A stretch of DNA of 58,330 nucleotides from Pseudomonadota bacterium (GCA_029778535.1 JAKOQB010000208.1:1-58330), one strand, 5' to 3'; counted from the first letter of the stretch, positions 30,600-42,375 are shown. Made by a program: numbers and translations. The notes: a model not told the origin generated them from the sequence alone.

Positions 30600-31757
30600 T
30601 CAGAGCGGAAAGCGCCCGTGCTCGACCGCCTGCCGCGCCAGCAGAAACGCCGCTGCGTTCCAGCTCTGGCCGGCCATGCCCATCGGCGCGAGCGTGCGGC
30701 CGTGGAACCACTCGGTGAAGCGCCAGTCGTCGACGCCGTTCACCTGCGCCAGCTTCGCGAGTTCCGCGCGCGCGAGTTCCGTCATGCCGAGCCGCGCCAG
30801 CGCCATCACCCAGAAGCCGCCGACGAAGGGCCAGATGCCGCCGTTGTGATACTGGTGCGGATGATTCTGGCCGTGCCGCGCCATGTAGCGGCGCCAGTGC
30901 GCGTGGCCGGCGTCGATCGGCTCGGTCACCACGCGGATCGGATACGGGTCGGCCACGCGGGCGGCGAGCAGCGCCTGCACGATCTCGTGCCCGCGCGCGT
31001 CGCCGGCGAGCCCGCACAGGATCGCGAGCACGTTGCCGAACACGTCGCCCTCGTCGCCGGCGAACGACAGGTTGACGAAGCTCAGGTACAGCCCGCTCGA
31101 CAGTTTGCCGCGCCGGGCGTAGTGGCGCAGCAACCGCGCGCGCCGGTACTCCGGCAGATCGTCGCGGAACGGATGGAACAGGTGATTGAAGTGATGCAGC
31201 GTCTCGCCGCGGTGTGGCAGGCCGAACCGTTCTTTGACGCGATACCAGAGCGCGTTCGTGTAAAGCACGAAGCCCGAGCGCGGCATGATGTCGGCCCAGT
31301 CGCTCGCCTCGTTCTGCTGCAGCAGGAAGAAGCGCTGGTGCTCCTGCGCGAGCAGCCAGTTCAGCGCGCGTTCCACATTCGGCTGCCAGCGCGCGCGCCC
31401 GCTGGACCGGCGCACGTGGTCGACGGCGATCAGCCACCACAGCGTCGCGTCGATGCAACCCAGGTACCAGAAGTCCGCGTCCTGCCCCTCGGGATCGACG
31501 TATTTCGGAATCTGGCCGTTGGCCGCCTGCGCCTGCGCGAGCGCATCGAGGCCGGCGAGCGCGCCCGCCTCGAGCGCCGGCTCGCCACTGCCCGCCATCG
31601 CCAGCGAGCACACGCCGGCATCGCGCGCAAAGATGCGCGTGTACGCGCGCGCGTCGGCCGCCGCGCTGCGGCGCGCGGCCAGGATGCCGCGCGGCGTCAG
31701 GTTCGACTCGAGCAGGCGCAGCGATGCGCGCGTGCAACGCTCGACCGGATCGCTCAT
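30600..31757 (-). CDS. GH100-like (alpha/alpha)6 glycoside hydrolase
   Basis: A 385-residue protein with the appearance of alkaline/neutral invertase or amylo-alpha-1,6-glucosidase-like proteins: YTRIFARDAGVCSLAMAGSG near residue 38, QIPKYVDPEGQDADFWYLGCIDATLWWLIAV near 82, and YHNGGIWPFVGGFWVMALAR near 308. There is no signal peptide, so it is cytosolic. Whether it cleaves sucrose or another glucoside is uncertain. The next gene upstream, an adenosine-kinase-like gene, is 18 bp away on the same strand. Confidence 0.78.
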   Translation of the reverse strand: MSDPVERCTRASLRLLESNLTPRGILAARRSAAADARAYTRIFARDAGVCSLAMAGSGEPALEAGALAGLDALAQAQAANGQIPKYVDPEGQDADFWYLGCIDATLWWLIAVDHVRRSSGRARWQPNVERALNWLLAQEHQRFFLLQQNEASDWADIMPRSGFVLYTNALWYRVKERFGLPHRGETLHHFNHLFHPFRDDLPEYRRARLLRHYARRGKLSSGLYLSFVNLSFAGDEGDVFGNVLAILCGLAGDARGHEIVQALLAARVADPYPIRVVTEPIDAGHAHWRRYMARHGQNHPHQYHNGGIWPFVGGFWVMALARLGMTELARAELAKLAQVNGVDDWRFTEWFHGRTLAPMGMAGQSWNAAAFLLARQAVEHGRFPL

Positions 31758-31775
31758 CGGCGCGGCGGATGAGGC

Positions 31776-32261
31776 TCAGCCGAGCTTGTAGCCGAACCTG
31801 CGCAACAGTTGCTTGCGCGCGGCGATGTCGGCGTCGGTTTCGACGCCCTGGCTCTTGATGCCGTCGATCACGCCCAGGATGCCGCGCCCGCCGTCGGTCT
31901 CGGCGACGATCACCTCGACCGGATTCGCAGTGGCGCAGTAGATGTTGCACACCTCCGGCACGGCCTTGATCGTGTTCAGCACGTTGACCGGGAAGCCGCC
32001 GCTCAGGAACACGATGAAGCTGTGGCCGCACGACAGCGCGAGCGCGTTCTTCTTCGCCAGTTCGGTCAGCTCCGCGTCGTTGCCGCTGAAGCGCACCAGC
32101 GCCGGGCCGCTCGACTCGCAGAACGCGAGGCCGAACTGCATCTGCGGCACCGTCTGCACGATCGCCTCGTGCAGGTCCTCGACGGTCTTGATGAAGTGCG
32201 CCTGGCCGAGAATGAAGTTCAGGTCGGCCGGCTTGTCGATGCGGACGGTGGCGAGTTGCAT
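31776..32261 (-). CDS. Adenosine-specific kinase family protein
   Basis: A 161-residue protein matching the compact archaeal/bacterial 'adenosine-specific kinase' family: ADLNFILGQAHFIKTVEDLHEAI, FGLAFCESSGPALVRFSGND, GHSFIVFLSGGFPVNVLNTIKAVPEVCNIYCATANP and GRGILGVIDG. It forms a small cytosolic enzyme, and the biological role of the family is poorly established. The start ATG 32261 is preceded by GGAGGAC. Confidence 0.88.
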   Translation of the reverse strand: MQLATVRIDKPADLNFILGQAHFIKTVEDLHEAIVQTVPQMQFGLAFCESSGPALVRFSGNDAELTELAKKNALALSCGHSFIVFLSGGFPVNVLNTIKAVPEVCNIYCATANPVEVIVAETDGGRGILGVIDGIKSQGVETDADIAARKQLLRRFGYKLG

Positions 32262-32300
32262 GCTGTCCTCCCTCGATGCGCGAAGGAGGACAGCATAGGA

Positions 32301-32681
32301 CTAAGGCCGCGCCACGTGCCAGACGTTGTTGACGCCGTCGCCGGTCTTGTCGCCCGGCTTCTGGTCCTTGGCCCAGTAGTACAGCGGCTTGCCCTTGTAG
32401 GCCCATTGCCTGGCGCCGTCGTCGCGCGTGATCACGCTGAAATCGCCCGATGGTTTCGCCGACGCGTCCGCCATCAGCGGCGGCCAGTTGGCCGCGCACG
32501 GTCCATTGCAGACGCTCTTGCCGCTGCCGGCGGCGTCCTTGTCGAACACGTACAGCGTCATGCTGTTCGGACCGACCAGCGTGCCGTCGGCGACCTTGGC
32601 CGGCGCCATCGGCGCGTCGTAGGTGGCGCAGCCGCCGAGCGCGAGCGCGGAGACAAGGACAAGTGAAGCGAGCAGTTTCAT
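32301..32681 (-). CDS. Lipoprotein with COG4315-type repeats
   Basis: A 126-residue lipoprotein. The signal peptide ends in the lipobox LALGGC (Cys 18). The mature part has two copies of the 'secreted repeat of unknown function': SMTLYVFDKDAAGSGKSVCNGPCAANWPPL and GARQWAYKGKPLYYWAKDQKPGD. Short related proteins are predicted outside the cytoplasm. Two cysteines (CNGPC) could form a disulfide. Function unknown. Confidence 0.9.
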   Translation of the reverse strand: MKLLASLVLVSALALGGCATYDAPMAPAKVADGTLVGPNSMTLYVFDKDAAGSGKSVCNGPCAANWPPLMADASAKPSGDFSVITRDDGARQWAYKGKPLYYWAKDQKPGDKTGDGVNNVWHVARP

Positions 32682-32716
32682 TGGAGATTCCTTTTCAAGA
32701 TGGGTTGCATCAGGGG

Positions 32717-33505
32717 TCAAAACAGCCCGATAAACGCGGTTCGACCCCGGGTTATTCCGGCGCGGGACTGATTTCGCACGCCGGCGAGCACGATCAGTCC
32801 CGCCGGCAGCGTCTCCGTACCGAACGCGGCATGCGCCTGCGCGGCGACGCCGTCGGCGCGCAGAATGCACAGCGCCGCGTCGGCCTCGAAGGTGAGGTTG
32901 CGGTGGTGTTCGTCGCTGCGCCGCCAGTGATCGCCGGCGCGGCGAAACACGGTGATGTGGCGGTCGAAGCGATGCGCGGCCGGGCGCGCGAAGCGCGTGA
33001 CGATCGCCCAGTCCTCCTCGACCTTCGCGTGCACCGGGCTCGCTTCGCGCGCCTGCGCGAAGCGCTCGGTCATCAGGTCGATCGCAAGCAGCCCGCCGGG
33101 CCGCAGCGCGCGCGCCAGTTGGCCGAGCGCGCGCGCGATGTCGTCCTGCGTGTCGAGGTAGGCGAGCACGTGGCCGGTGGAGACGACCGCGTCGGCCACG
33201 GGCAGCGCGCGCTCGTCGTCGGCAGGAAGGCGCACGACCTCGAAGCGCGCGCCGGGCGCATGCGCGCGCGCCAGCTCGACCATCGCGGGCGACGCGTCGA
33301 TGCCGTGCACGGCAAACCCCGCGTCGATCAGCCGGCGGGCGAGCAGCCCGCTGCCGCAGCCGACATCGAGCACCAGTGCTCCGTCGCGCAGCCCCGCCGC
33401 GCGCAGCCGCTGCACGATGCCGCTCCACGTGATCTCCACGTGCTGCGAGTAGCCGGTGTGGTGCACCCAGGCGAGATCGGGCCGGTAGTAGGCGGAGCCG
33501 TTCAT
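32717..33505 (-). CDS. SAM-dependent class I methyltransferase
   Basis: A 262-residue enzyme with motif I ALVLDVGCGSGLLARRLIDAG near residue 43, the acidic end of strand 2 VHGIDASPAMVELAR, VVSTGHVLAYLD (motif IV region) and LRPGGLLAIDLMT (post-motif). The substrate is not evident. ATG 33505 is preferred. An upstream TTG (33532) would overlap dgkA by 11 bp. Confidence 0.88.
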   Translation of the reverse strand: MNGSAYYRPDLAWVHHTGYSQHVEITWSGIVQRLRAAGLRDGALVLDVGCGSGLLARRLIDAGFAVHGIDASPAMVELARAHAPGARFEVVRLPADDERALPVADAVVSTGHVLAYLDTQDDIARALGQLARALRPGGLLAIDLMTERFAQAREASPVHAKVEEDWAIVTRFARPAAHRFDRHITVFRRAGDHWRRSDEHHRNLTFEADAALCILRADGVAAQAHAAFGTETLPAGLIVLAGVRNQSRAGITRGRTAFIGLF

Positions 33506-33521
33506 CGCCCGACCGCGCGAA

Positions 33522-33932
33522 TCAGAAGACAAACCGCGCCAGCAGGATCGCCGTCCACGTGCCGCCGGCGAGCAGCAGCGCGATCATCACCGCCGCGCTG
33601 CCGTAGTCCTTGGCTCGCTTGCCGAGCGCGTTGATCTCGAGGCTGTCGCGGTCGACGGCGGCCTCGATCGCGGTGTTCAGCAGCTCGACGATCAGCACCA
33701 GCAGCACGACGCCGATCAGCAGGATCTTCTCGACCAGCGCGACCGGAAGCCACAGCGCGAGCGGGATCATCAGCGCGGCCAGCGCGAGCTCCTGGCGGAA
33801 CGCGTCCTCGTTGCTCCACGCTTCGCGCAATCCGTCGATCGAATAACGCGTGGCGTTGCGCACGCGCTGCAGCCCGCGCCTGCCCTTCAGCGCGCGGCTG
33901 TCGGCTGCATCGTGATCGGAGGCGTCGTGCAT
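33522..33932 (-). CDS. dgkA: Diacylglycerol kinase
   Basis: A 136-residue inner-membrane enzyme that phosphorylates diacylglycerol in phospholipid recycling. Visible are NATRYSIDGLREAWSNEDAFRQE, the core VLIVELLNTAIEAAVDR (catalytic Glu and Asn residues) and three membrane helices, followed by AKDYGSAAVMIALLLAGG. Length is slightly above the E. coli 122, owing to an N-terminal extension. Confidence 0.95.
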   Translation of the reverse strand: MHDASDHDAADSRALKGRRGLQRVRNATRYSIDGLREAWSNEDAFRQELALAALMIPLALWLPVALVEKILLIGVVLLVLIVELLNTAIEAAVDRDSLEINALGKRAKDYGSAAVMIALLLAGGTWTAILLARFVF

Positions 33933-33983
33933 CGGGTCGAGGACGGAGCGCGGCGATCATAGCCGCGGCGCGCCGTGTCCTCG

Positions 33984-34930
33984 TCACGCGGCGACCGATT
34001 TCTCCGCCGGCACGACCTTGGCGAATTGCTTCGCCAGCAGCGCCTCGCCGTGCTCGAGCACGAAGTAGCGCAGCGCCTCGGCCGCCGGTGACATCGGCTT
34101 GCCGCGCAGGTTGACGATATGCCAGCGGCGGTACAGCGGCAGCCCCGCCACGTCGAGCAGCACGAGCTGCCCGGTCTGCATTTCGAGCCCGCAGGTATGC
34201 AGCGAAAGGAACGCCAGCCCCATGTTGGCGATCACCGCCTGCTTGATCGTCTCGTTGCTCGCCATCTCCATCACTTGCAGCGGCGTCACGTGGTGCTCGC
34301 GGAAGAAATGCTCCATCGCCGCGCGGGTGCCGGAGCCCGGTTCGCGCACGATGAATTCCTCGCCCGACAGCATCGCGAGCGGGATCTCGCGCCGGCGCGC
34401 GAGGCGGTGCTCGGGCGCGGCGACGATCGCGTGCGGATGCGCGGCAAAGGGCTCGGCTCGGGTGTCGAGCTCCTTCGGCGGGCGGCCCATCACCGCCAGA
34501 TCGACCTCGCCGTCGTGCAGCTGCCGCACCAGCTGCTCCCGGTTGCCGACCGACAGCGCCATCTCCACGCCGCGATGCTCGGCGCGGAACCTCGCCAGCA
34601 ACCGCGGCAGGAAGTACTTGGCCGTGCTGACCATGCCGATCGTCACGCGGCCGGTCTCCGCCCCCTTCAGCCGCGCCATCGCGTCCTCCGCCTCCTTCAG
34701 CGTCGCCAGCAGCCGGCGCACGTAGACCAGCAGGTACTCGCCGGTCGTGGTCAGCGCGACGGTGCGCGCGCGGCGGTCGAACAGCGGCAGCCCGACCGCG
34801 GTTTCCAGCTCCTTGACCTGCATCGTCACCGCGGGTGGCGTCAGGTGCAGTTCCTCGGCCGCCTTGGCAAAGCTCAGGTGCCGGGCGGTCGCGGCGAAGG
34901 CCCGGAGCTGCTTCAGCGTTACGCCTCGCA

Positions 34931-34931
<1 letters not shown>
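33984..34931 (-). CDS. cbbR: LysR-type regulator CbbR
   Basis: A 315-residue LysR-family activator. The N-terminal helix-turn-helix is LKQLRAFAATARHLSFAKAAEELHLTPPAVTMQVKELE. The effector domain begins near residue 95 (GRVTIGMVSTAKYFLPRLLARF). It is divergent from cbbL with a 90-bp AT-rich gap, the classic CbbR position. Its known role is to sense metabolites such as RuBP, PEP or NADPH and activate the cbb operon. Confidence 0.95.
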
Positions 34932-36488
<1,557 letters not shown>

Positions 36489-36504
36489 CGGCGCGCTGAG
36501 GAAA

Positions 36505-36581
36505 CGTCGCCCCGGCGCAGGCCGGGGCCCAATTTCACTGCGCAACGAACAACTTAGGCCCCGGCCTGCGCCGGGGCGACG
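36505..36581. repeat. 25-bp perfect inverted repeat, GTCGCCCCGGC family
   Basis: Left arm 36505-36529 and right arm 36557-36581 are exact reverse complements over 25 bases, with a 27-bp AT-richer loop. Each arm also folds on itself (CCCCGGC-GCAG-GCCGGGG). It fills most of the cbbL-cbbS gap. Close copies occur at 43782, 51513 and 53791, and a short form at 17694. Confidence 0.93.
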
Positions 36582-36592
36582 AGGAGCCGGAT

Positions 36593-37012
36593 ATGCGAAT
36601 CACCCAAGGCGCTTTCTCTTTCCTTCCCGACCTCACCGACGCCGAAATCCGCGCGCAGGTCGACTACGGCCTTTCCAAAGGCTGGGCATGGTCGGTCGAG
36701 TACACCGACGAGCCGCACCCGCGCAACACGTACTGGGAGATGTGGGGCCCGCCGATGTTCGATCTGAAGGACGGCGCGGGCGTCGTCTACGAGATCAATC
36801 AGTGCCGCAAGCAGCACGGCGGCAAGTACATCCGCGCGGTCGCGTTCGATTCGACGCGCGGGGTCGAAGCGATCCAGATCGCGTTCATCGTCAACCGTCC
36901 CAAGGACGAGCCGGGCTTTCGCCTGGTGCGGCAGGAGGCGCAGGGCCGTTCGATCCGCTACACGAGCGAGCCGTACGCGGCCATGCGCAACCCCGAGGGA
37001 TCGAGGTACTGA
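36593..37012 (+). CDS. cbbS: RuBisCO small subunit, red-type
   Basis: A 139-residue small subunit that caps the L8 core. It opens MRITQGAFSFLPDLTDAEIRAQVDYGLSKGWAWSVEYTD, then YWEMWGPPMFDLKD and a long C-terminal extension (RQEAQGRSIRYTSEPYAAMRNPEG). Red-type small subunits form a beta-hairpin there. The separation from cbbL by a large inverted repeat could alter the relative expression of the two subunits. Confidence 0.96.
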   Translation: MRITQGAFSFLPDLTDAEIRAQVDYGLSKGWAWSVEYTDEPHPRNTYWEMWGPPMFDLKDGAGVVYEINQCRKQHGGKYIRAVAFDSTRGVEAIQIAFIVNRPKDEPGFRLVRQEAQGRSIRYTSEPYAAMRNPEGSRY

Positions 37013-37024
37013 AAGGCCATGTCA

Positions 37025-37094
37025 ACCACAGAGGCACAGAGGCACAGAGGAATGACTCGAATTGCCTTTCTCTGTGCCTCTGTGCCTCTGTGGT
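37025..37094. repeat. CACAGAGGCACAGAGG inverted repeat
   Basis: A 25-base left arm (37025-37049, starting ACCACAGAGGCACAGAGGC) matches exactly the complement of 37070-37094. The 20-bp loop is AT-richer. The same element is in the cbbP-cbbT spacer at 40225-40297. It is a widespread intergenic repeat type in bacteria. Confidence 0.92.
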
Positions 37095-37111
37095 GACTAC
37101 AGGGCTTCCTC

Positions 37112-38041
37112 ATGGGCACGACCGAACAACCCCAGATCGACCTGCAGGCGATCCTGCGCGAGACGCAGGTGCAGGAGGTGATCGATCAGCTCGATCGCGA
37201 CCTGATCGGGCTGGCGCCGGTAAAGAAGCGCATCCGCGAGATCGCGGCGTTCCTGGTCGTGTCGCGCGCCCGCAAGCAGCTCGGGCTCGACGCCGCCACA
37301 CCGAGCCTGCACATGAGCTTCACCGGCAACCCCGGCACCGGCAAGACCACCGTCGCGCTGCGGATGGCGCAGATCCTGCACCGGCTCGGCTACGTGCGCA
37401 AAGGGCACGTGGTCAGCGTCACGCGCGACGACCTGGTCGGCCAGTACATCGGCCACACCGCGCCGAAGACGAAAGAGGTGCTGAAGAAGGCGATGGGCGG
37501 GGTCCTGTTCATCGACGAGGCCTACTACCTGTACCGGCCGGAAAACGAGCGCGACTACGGCCAGGAGGCGATCGAGATCCTGCTGCAGGTGATGGAGAAC
37601 CAGCGCGACGACCTCGTGGTGATCCTGGCCGGCTACAAGGACCGGATGGACACGTTCTTCCGCTCCAACCCCGGCATGAGCTCGCGCATCGCGCACCACA
37701 TCGACTTCCCCGACTACACGCCCGACGAGTTGCTCGCGATCGCGCAGAAGATGGTCGCGCAGATGAACTACCGCTTCGACGAGGGCGCGGCCGCCGCGAT
37801 GAGCGAATACATCGCGCTGCGCCTGAAGCAGCCGCACTTCGCCAACGCGCGCTCGATCCGCAACGCGCTCGACCGCGCGCGGCTGCGCCAGGCCAATCGG
37901 CTGTTCGCCGGCCACGGCACGATCGACGCGAGCGCGCTGATGCAGATCGCCGAGGAAGACATCCGCGCCTCGCGCGTGTTCGCGGGCGGGCTCGATTCGG
38001 CCAGCGATCTTCCGTCCGCTGGTGGGAGACCCACGCGATGA
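37112..38041 (+). CDS. cbbX: Red-type RuBisCO activase CbbX
   Basis: CbbX is an AAA+ ring ATPase that pulls on the RuBisCO large-subunit tail to release inhibitory sugar phosphates. The 309-residue product shows the Walker A region [15 protein letters not shown] near residue 70, pore loop [10 protein letters not shown], Walker [18 protein letters not shown], sensor region [25 protein letters not shown] and C-terminal lid [18 protein letters not shown]. Its presence supports the red-type assignment of cbbLS. Confidence 0.96.
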   Translation: MGTTEQPQIDLQAILRETQVQEVIDQLDRDLIGLAPVKKRIREIAAFLVVSRARKQLGLDAATPSLHMSFTGNPGTGKTTVALRMAQILHRLGYVRKGHVVSVTRDDLVGQYIGHTAPKTKEVLKKAMGGVLFIDEAYYLYRPENERDYGQEAIEILLQVMENQRDDLVVILAGYKDRMDTFFRSNPGMSSRIAHHIDFPDYTPDELLAIAQKMVAQMNYRFDEGAAAAMSEYIALRLKQPHFANARSIRNALDRARLRQANRLFAGHGTIDASALMQIAEEDIRASRVFAGGLDSASDLPSAGGRPTR

Positions 38042-38077
38042 GCGCCACCCGGCCGTTGCCTTTGATATCGCGATCGA

Positions 38078-38095
38078 CGCCGGGCCGCCCCAAGG
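38078..38095. repeat. Copy of the GGGCCGCCCCAAGG repeat
   Basis: These 18 bases are identical to 1495-1512 in the queA-tgt spacer. They lie in the 130-bp cbbX-cbbF spacer, which is otherwise without a gene. The spacer ends with AAGGAG at 38161-38166 as the cbbF ribosome binding site. Confidence 0.7.
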
Positions 38096-38171
38096 CGATC
38101 GCGCCGACTTGGACGCGCGAGGTGCACGTGCGACGCGCAGCGTCGCGTACGCCTTGCGCGAAGGAGTAATC

Positions 38172-39251
38172 ATGCATCTCGGACGCACGACCCTCTCCAA
38201 GTTTCTCATCCAGCAGCTGCACGACGTGCCCGACCACGGCAAGCTGGCGGGCCTTCTGGTCGACGTCGCCGCCGCGATCAAGGCGATCTCGGCGATGACC
38301 GCGCGCGGCGCCCTCGGCGCCTCGTACGGCGCGGCGGCCGCGCGCAATGCCAGCGGCGACGAGCAGCAGCCGCTCGACCTCGAGGCCAACGAGACGATGC
38401 TGCGCCACTGCGAGTGGGGCGGGCTGGTCGCCGGCATGGCCTCGGAGGAACTGGAGGCGCCGTATCGGCTTGCGGACGAATACGCGCGCGGCCCGTACCT
38501 GCTGGTGTTCGATCCGCTCGACGGCTCGTCGAACATCGATGTCAACGTGTCGGTCGGCACGATCTTCTCCGTACTCAAACATGTGGGAAGCGACGCGCCG
38601 ACCGAGCAGGACTACCTGCAGAAGGGCACCGAGCAGGTCGCAGCAGGTTACGCAATCTACGGCCCGGCGACGATGCTGGTGCTGACCGTCGGCAAGGGCA
38701 CGCATGGGTTCACGCTCGACCGCGAGATCGGCAACTTCATCCTCACGCATTCCAGTCTGCGCATTCCCGAGGACACCAGCGAGTTCGCGATCAACACCAG
38801 CAACGAGCGCTTCTGGGAGCCGCCGGTGGCACGCTACGTCGAGGAATGCAAGGCCGGCAAGACGGGCATCCGCGGGCGCGACTTCAACATGCGCTGGATC
38901 GCGTCGCTGGTCGCCGAGGCGCACCGCATCCTGATGCGTGGCGGCGTGTTCATGTACCCGAAGGACACCAAGGACCCGGCGAAGGCCGGGCGGCTGCGGC
39001 TGATGTACGAGGCCAATCCGATCGGCATGGTGATCGAGCAGGCCGGCGGCATGGCTTCGACCGGCCGCGGCCGCATCCTCGAAGTCGCGCCGACCGAGCT
39101 GCACCAGCGCGTGCCGGTGATCCTCGGCTCGAAGAACGAGGTTGCGCGCATCGAGCGCTACCACCACGAATACGACCGCGGCGAGGACAAGCCGTTCATC
39201 TCGCCGCTGTTCAACGAGCGTTCGCTGTACCGGCCGGAGGCAAGAGCGTGA
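38172..39251 (+). CDS. cbbF: Fructose-1,6-bisphosphatase class I
   Basis: CbbF removes the C1 phosphate of fructose-1,6-bisphosphate (and perhaps sedoheptulose-1,7-bisphosphate) in RuBP regeneration. The 359-residue protein has the metal and phosphate site [25 protein letters not shown] near residue 115, [21 protein letters not shown] near 235 and [22 protein letters not shown] near 275. ATG 38172 with AAGGAG is preferred over the longer frame. Confidence 0.95.
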   Translation: MHLGRTTLSKFLIQQLHDVPDHGKLAGLLVDVAAAIKAISAMTARGALGASYGAAAARNASGDEQQPLDLEANETMLRHCEWGGLVAGMASEELEAPYRLADEYARGPYLLVFDPLDGSSNIDVNVSVGTIFSVLKHVGSDAPTEQDYLQKGTEQVAAGYAIYGPATMLVLTVGKGTHGFTLDREIGNFILTHSSLRIPEDTSEFAINTSNERFWEPPVARYVEECKAGKTGIRGRDFNMRWIASLVAEAHRILMRGGVFMYPKDTKDPAKAGRLRLMYEANPIGMVIEQAGGMASTGRGRILEVAPTELHQRVPVILGSKNEVARIERYHHEYDRGEDKPFISPLFNERSLYRPEARA

Positions 39252-39318
39252 CCCGTGACTTGTGACTCGTGGAGACCGCACGGGTCACGGGTCACGGATC
39301 ACCGGTCACGAGTCACAA
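39248..39318. repeat. Nested GTGAC/GTCAC inverted repeats
   Basis: GTGACCCGTGAC (39248-39259) pairs with GTCACGGGTCAC (39284-39295). TTGTGACTCGTG (39260-39271) pairs with CACGAGTCACAA (39307-39318). The first arm includes the cbbF TGA stop. A different repeat family from the other cbb spacers occupies the same operon position type. Confidence 0.88.
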
Positions 39319-39340
39319 ATTCGTTCTCGGGGAGAAGCCT

Positions 39341-40213
39341 GTGTCGATCAAGCATCCGATCATCGCCGTCACCGGGTCCAGCGGCGCCGGCACGACGACG
39401 GTGATGAAGAGTTTCCAGCACATCTTCCGGCGTGAGGGTATCAAGGCGCAGACGGTCGAGGGCGACTCGTTCCATCGTTACGACCGCAAGACGATGCGCG
39501 AGAAGATGAAGCAGGCCGAAGCGGCGGGCAACCGGCATCTGAGCCACTTTGGACCGGACAACAACCTGTTCGCCGAGCTCGAGGCGCTGTTCCGCACGTA
39601 CGGCGAAAGCGGCCGCGGCAAGGTGCGCCGGTACCTGCACGACGCCGGCGAGGCCGAGCCGTACAAGCAGGAGCCGGGCACCTTCACGCCGTGGGAGGAC
39701 ATCGCAAGCGGCACCGACCTGATGTTCTACGAGGGACTGCACGGCGGCTATGTCGGGCCGGACGCGGACGTTGCGCGCCACGTCGATCTCCTGGTCGGCG
39801 TGGTGCCGATCATCAACCTCGAATGGATCCAGAAACTGCACCGCGACAAGAGCCTGCGCGGTTACTCGCAGGAGGCGGTGGTCGACACGATCCTGCGCCG
39901 CATGCCCGACTACGTGAACTACATCGTGCCGCAGTTCTCGCGCACGCACGTGAACTTCCAGCGCGTGCCGACGGTGGATACCTCCAACCCGTTCATCGCC
40001 GCCGACATTCCGAGCGCCGACGAGAGCATGGTCGTGATCCGCTTCGCCAACCCGAAAGGCATCGACTTCCCGTATCTGCTGTCGATGCTGCACGACTCGT
40101 GGATGAGCCGCCCCAACAACATCGTCGTGCCCGGCGGCAAGATGGGACTGGCGATGCAGCTTATCTTTACGCCGATGATCCTGCGGCTGATGGATCTGAA
40201 GAAGCGCGCTTGA
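39341..40213 (+). CDS. cbbP: Phosphoribulokinase
   Basis: CbbP phosphorylates ribulose-5-phosphate to RuBP with ATP. The 290-residue class I (proteobacterial) form starts at GTG 39341 behind GGGGAGA, giving MSIKHPIIAVTGSSGAGTTTVMKSF with the P-loop near residue 12. Then follow EGDSFHRYDRKTMREKM, DLMFYEGLHGGYV, DLLVGVVPIINLEWIQKLHRDK and GYSQEAVVDTILRRMPDYVNYI. It needs CbbF and CbbT upstream in the cycle and feeds CbbLS. Confidence 0.97.
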   Translation: MSIKHPIIAVTGSSGAGTTTVMKSFQHIFRREGIKAQTVEGDSFHRYDRKTMREKMKQAEAAGNRHLSHFGPDNNLFAELEALFRTYGESGRGKVRRYLHDAGEAEPYKQEPGTFTPWEDIASGTDLMFYEGLHGGYVGPDADVARHVDLLVGVVPIINLEWIQKLHRDKSLRGYSQEAVVDTILRRMPDYVNYIVPQFSRTHVNFQRVPTVDTSNPFIAADIPSADESMVVIRFANPKGIDFPYLLSMLHDSWMSRPNNIVVPGGKMGLAMQLIFTPMILRLMDLKKRA

Positions 40214-40224
40214 CGACCCTTTCA

Positions 40225-40297
40225 ACGACAGAGGCACAGAGACACAGAGAACTGCACTTCTTCGTTGCATTCCTCTGTGCCTCTGTGCCTCTGTGGT
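40225..40297. repeat. Second CACAGAGGCACAGAG inverted repeat
   Basis: The left arm 40225-40249 and right arm 40273-40297 pair over 25 bases with two mismatches. The right arm equals that of 37070-37094. It occupies the cbbP-cbbT gap. Confidence 0.9.
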
Positions 40298-40329
40298 GAG
40301 TCCGAGCTTTTCTTTGCGGGAATGAACCG

Positions 40330-42375
40330 ATGAACGCACCCCAGAAATTCTCCGACCGCGCCGCCGCCGCGCGGCTGCGCGCCAACGCGCTGCGCTTCCT
40401 GGCGATCGACGCGGTCAACGCCGCCAAGTCCGGGCACCCCGGCATGCCGATGGGCATGGCCGATATCGCCGAGGTGCTGTGGCGGCGCTATCTGAAGCAC
40501 AACCCGGCCGATCCGGCGTGGGCCGATCGCGACCGCTTCGTGCTGTCCAATGGGCACGGCTCGATGCTGCTCTATGCGCTGCTGCATCTTTCCGGCTACG
40601 ACCTGCCGCTCGAAGAGCTGAAGAACTTCCGCCAGCTGCACTCGAAGACGCCGGGGCATCCGGAGACGGGGCTGACGCCGGGCGTGGAGACGACCACCGG
40701 GCCGCTCGGACAGGGGCTGGCGAACGCGGTCGGCATGGCGCTGGCGGAAAAGCTGCTGGCGGCGCGCTTCAATCAGCCGGGGCACACGATCGTCGATCAC
40801 CGCACGTGGGTGTTCGCGGGCGACGGTTGCCTGATGGAAGGCATTTCGCACGAAGCCTGTTCGCTCGCCGGCGTGTTCGGGTTGAACAAACTCGTCTGCT
40901 TCTACGACGACAACGGCATCTCGATTGACGGCCACGTCAAGGGCTGGTTCCGCGACGACACCGCCGCGCGCTTCCGCGCCTACGGCTGGAACGTGGTCGG
41001 CCCGATCGACGGCCACGACGCGATCGCGATCGAATGCGCGATCGACACCGCGCTCGCCGAGCGCGCGCGGCCCACGCTGGTGATCTGCCGCACGACGATC
41101 GGCTGGGGCGCGCCGAAGGCGGCCGGTACGCACGAGGTGCACGGCGCGCCGCTCGGCACGGAGGAGACCGCGGCGACGCGCGCGGCGCTCGGCTGGCCGC
41201 ACGCGCCGTTCGACGTGCCGGCGCAACTGCGCGCCGAGTGGGACGCGCGCGCGCAGGGCGCATCGCTGCAGCGCGAATGGCAGCGCCGTTTCGACGCCTA
41301 CGCGCAGGCACATCCCGCGTCGGCACGCGAGTTTTCGCGCCGCATGGCGGGCGAGCTGCCGGCCGACTGGCGCGAGACCGCGCAGAAACTGATCGAAGCC
41401 GCGCGCGGCGTGACCGCGCCCACCGCGACGCGCAAGTCGTCGCAGAACGCGCTCGAAGCGCTGGTGCCCGCGGTGCCCGATCTGCTCGGCGGCTCGGCCG
41501 ACCTCACCTGGTCGAACCTGACCGCGGTCAAGGCATCGGCGTCGATCGACGGCAATGGCAGCGGCAACTACGTTCACTACGGCGTGCGCGAGTTCGGCAT
41601 GGGCGCGCTGATGAACGGGCTGGCGCTGCACGGCGGCTTCATCCCGTACGGCGGCACGTTCGCGGTGTTCACCGACTACGCGCGCTCAGCGCTGCGCATG
41701 AGCGCGCTGATGAAACAGCGCGTCCTCTACGTGCTCACGCACGATTCGATCGGTCTGGGCGAGGACGGCCCGACGCACCAGCCGGTCGAGCACGCCGCCG
41801 CGCTGCGCGTGATCCCGAACCTCGACGTCTGGCGCCCGTGCGACAGCGTCGAGACCGCGGTCGCGTGGCGTGCGGGCGTAGAGCGCAGGGACGGGCCGAC
41901 CGCGCTGCTGCTGTCGCGGCAGAACCTGCCGCCGCTGGCGCGCGAGGCCAGCGAGGCAGCGATCGCGCGCGGCGGCTACGTGCTCGCGGAGGCGGAAGGA
42001 CCGCTCGCGCTGGTGCTGATCGCCACCGGCTCCGAGGTCGAGCTGGCGCTGAAGGCGCGCGCGCTGCTCGCCGCCGAAGGCATCGGCGCGCGCGTGGTGT
42101 CGATGCCGTCGACCAGCGTATTCGACCGCCAGGACCGCGCGTGGCAGAGCCAGGTGCTGCCGCGCGGCGTGCCGCGCGTCGCGATCGAGGCCGCGCATCC
42201 GGACCTGTGGCGCAAGTACGTGGGGCTCGAAGGCGACGTCGTCGGCCTCGACCGCTTCGGCGAATCGGCGCCGGCCGGAAAACTCTACGAGCACTTCGGC
42301 TTCACCGCGGCGCGGATCGCGCAATGCGCGCGCGCGTTGGTCGGTGCGCATACGCGTGTGGCCGAGCCGGCGTGA
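40330..42375 (+). CDS. cbbT: Transketolase
   Basis: A 681-residue thiamine-diphosphate enzyme that moves two-carbon units between sugar phosphates. Motifs: [24 protein letters not shown] at the N terminus, [38 protein letters not shown], the ThDP motif [21 protein letters not shown] near 157, and the transketolase signature [21 protein letters not shown] and [22 protein letters not shown] in the second half. Normal length. It is placed after cbbP in the cbb operon. Confidence 0.97.
   Translation: MNAPQKFSDRAAAARLRANALRFLAIDAVNAAKSGHPGMPMGMADIAEVLWRRYLKHNPADPAWADRDRFVLSNGHGSMLLYALLHLSGYDLPLEELKNFRQLHSKTPGHPETGLTPGVETTTGPLGQGLANAVGMALAEKLLAARFNQPGHTIVDHRTWVFAGDGCLMEGISHEACSLAGVFGLNKLVCFYDDNGISIDGHVKGWFRDDTAARFRAYGWNVVGPIDGHDAIAIECAIDTALAERARPTLVICRTTIGWGAPKAAGTHEVHGAPLGTEETAATRAALGWPHAPFDVPAQLRAEWDARAQGASLQREWQRRFDAYAQAHPASAREFSRRMAGELPADWRETAQKLIEAARGVTAPTATRKSSQNALEALVPAVPDLLGGSADLTWSNLTAVKASASIDGNGSGNYVHYGVREFGMGALMNGLALHGGFIPYGGTFAVFTDYARSALRMSALMKQRVLYVLTHDSIGLGEDGPTHQPVEHAAALRVIPNLDVWRPCDSVETAVAWRAGVERRDGPTALLLSRQNLPPLAREASEAAIARGGYVLAEAEGPLALVLIATGSEVELALKARALLAAEGIGARVVSMPSTSVFDRQDRAWQSQVLPRGVPRVAIEAAHPDLWRKYVGLEGDVVGLDRFGESAPAGKLYEHFGFTAARIAQCARALVGAHTRVAEPA

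Noticed and set aside
28813..32499. A single 1228-residue minus-strand protein
   Set aside because: It merges the NUDIX-MBL gene with out-of-frame readings of the GH and adenosine-kinase-like genes; each of those is well supported in its own frame.
37025..40297. Coding potential of the CACAGAGG repeats
   Set aside because: Frames through them give the well-known spurious translations of this repeat type (LCASV-like) and have no start signals.
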